Source of the DNA: Pyrenopolyporus hunteri
Lineage: Eukaryota; Ascomycota; Sordariomycetes; Xylariales; Hypoxylaceae
Assembly: GCA_902806595.1 (NCBI GenBank)
Contig: CADCXC010000010.1
Span: forward strand, 1 to 64,000
Reading direction: 5' to 3'
DNA: 64,000 nucleotides
Both the position numbers and the translations under genes were made by a program. How positions within the stretch are numbered: position 1 is the stretch's first letter; the number at the start of each line of letters is the position of its first letter. Shown here in pieces: positions 62,642 through 64,000 of this stretch. Under the pieces are notes generated by a model. The model did not search any database and was not told the DNA's origin. It worked only from the letters and a program-made list of their open reading frames with translations.

Positions 62642-64000
62642 GGTTTAGTTATTACGTGTCCGCCTCTCGATTGCTTCGCTGCTACCTAGAAGTGCGAAGA
62701 TTTCAAATCGCAGCGCGGTTCCCCAGGCTCTGGGCCCATTTAAGACGGTATATGAAATGAAGTAAATTCGTGTAGAACTGTATTATATGAGATTAGAATT
62801 AATTAGACACAGGAAGTATAAGTATACCGTTATTAGACTCGGGTCTGAGGGTTGTATATCACGGTTTTCATTGGTGATTCACCTTTTCGAGAAGTTCAGT
62901 TTCGGGGACGGAGAGGACACCGAGGGGTATATCACTTCGCTTTAGCGAGTCGCACCGATAGACGAGCTAGACATTCATATAACCAGGGTTAGTCATGAAA
63001 GAGTGCAAGCGTGTAATCGGCAATGGCGGTAATATTAATTACCCAGGACTGTGTCGGTGGAAAAGATCGTCAATTCATATTATCTTAACGAAGGGCAATA
63101 TTTCGAAGTGCTGGTTAACTTAAAATCCGCTTAATTCCAGACTCTGTGCTATATAACCAGTAGGCAAGGCGATAGGACTTTCACCTTCTGGCTAATGCCC
63201 TACCAGACATCTCAAAACGCCGTATTACAACCAATGTCCATGTAACACCGCGTCATCGCATTTCCAATCATTCAACAGGCAGCAGCCAAAACCGACGAGT
63301 CATAAGAGGATGTGTAACGTCAAATTAATGGTGTTTATTCGTGGTCGGCACTCCGGATTTAAGAATACATGTAAGCCCTCATCTTATGTAGGTACCTAGG
63401 TACCTATTCAATTGACGGATATAGCCGGCCTAGACGCACTTTGACCTGAAGAGGTACCTCGTGAGAATTTCTCCCCGAACACAATAAATTGAGACTTCAC
63501 TTAACTATACCCTCTACGACTATAATACAGGAAAGGCGGTATATGTAACTGCAATTGTAGGATATACCGACCCCAAACGGACATTTTAGATATCACCATC
63601 CACGTATCACGGCAGTCGACGGCCGAACTAGCCTAGGGATTGTCTCAACTCAAAACGAGGATGGCAGTTAGCTAATCGTTCTGGAATTCAGGGGCAGCCC
63701 ATCAGGACGTAACGAGTATTATCCACCCTCATTCCTACTGCTCAGTTCAAAGGGGGCATCCCTATATGGCCTTTCGATAGGTTGATAAGAACCAAAACCA
63801 CAACTCCTCGGGGTAGGGTAAATGAAAAAGAGGAGTGATGGAGAACTTAATCGTACAATACATGTCTGAATAAGGTGAGTAACTTCGAGACGGACCGGCC
63901 TCACACCAGCAACCTGTAGGCATTGGAAGCAAAGAGGGTTCATCCGTGAATGGTAGACCTACCTCCTATTTTCCCCTACAATGCCTTAATCCCCGCAGAT
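62642..64000. other. Upstream region of the Zn2Cys6 gene to window end
   Basis: No supported gene is seen. Contains AGGTACCTAGGTACCT-type repeats near 63390-63405. A 74-codon minus ORF near 63719-63943 has no motifs. A gene could start beyond the window edge. Confidence 0.4.

Overview
The window is nuclear DNA of a filamentous ascomycete (Pezizomycotina, probably Sordariomycetes; the class is inference). The genes have several short introns (about 40-90 nt) with GT...CTAAC...AG signals. Typical fungal families are present: a Zn2Cys6 regulator, a NACHT STAND protein, a fungal BTB protein and secreted proteins. Long very AT-rich blocks carry the signature of repeat-induced point mutation (RIP).

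Layout. 1-16.8 kb is gene-bearing: a small MITE (78-348), a copper P1B-ATPase (+), an acidic single-pass membrane protein of unknown function (+), a conserved unknown protein (+), a secreted HExxH metallopeptidase (-, six exons) and a secreted Pro/Ser/Thr-rich repeat protein (+) whose reading frame is broken by one base in a C-run. 16.8-39.55 kb is AT-rich and almost free of ORFs. It is a mosaic of degraded repeats, minisatellites and homopolymers in which surviving cytosines sit almost only in CpG. 39.56-40.34 kb is an undamaged palindromic foldback element with an 8-bp target duplication; a degraded copy lies at about 36.1-36.9 kb. 40.35-44.74 kb is a normal-GC island with one gene, a five-exon NACHT/NLR-like protein. 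44.75-50.25 kb is a complete but mutated hAT transposon (5.5 kb, TIRs, 8-bp duplication CTTACTAG) inserted 11 bp after the NLR stop codon. 50.3-64 kb is gene-bearing again: a small secreted peptide (+), a BTB/POZ protein (+), a CSN12/Thp1-like PCI protein (-), ribosomal protein eL20 (+) and a Zn2Cys6 transcription factor (-).

The genes do not form an obvious pathway or cluster. The core genes (eL20, CSN12-like, Cu-ATPase) lie in the two flanks. The variable genes (mucin-like protein, NLR-like protein, small secreted peptide) border the AT-rich, transposon-derived blocks, a two-speed layout. Exon structures were worked out by hand from splice signals and frame continuity. No database search was possible, so family names rest on motifs recognised by eye.
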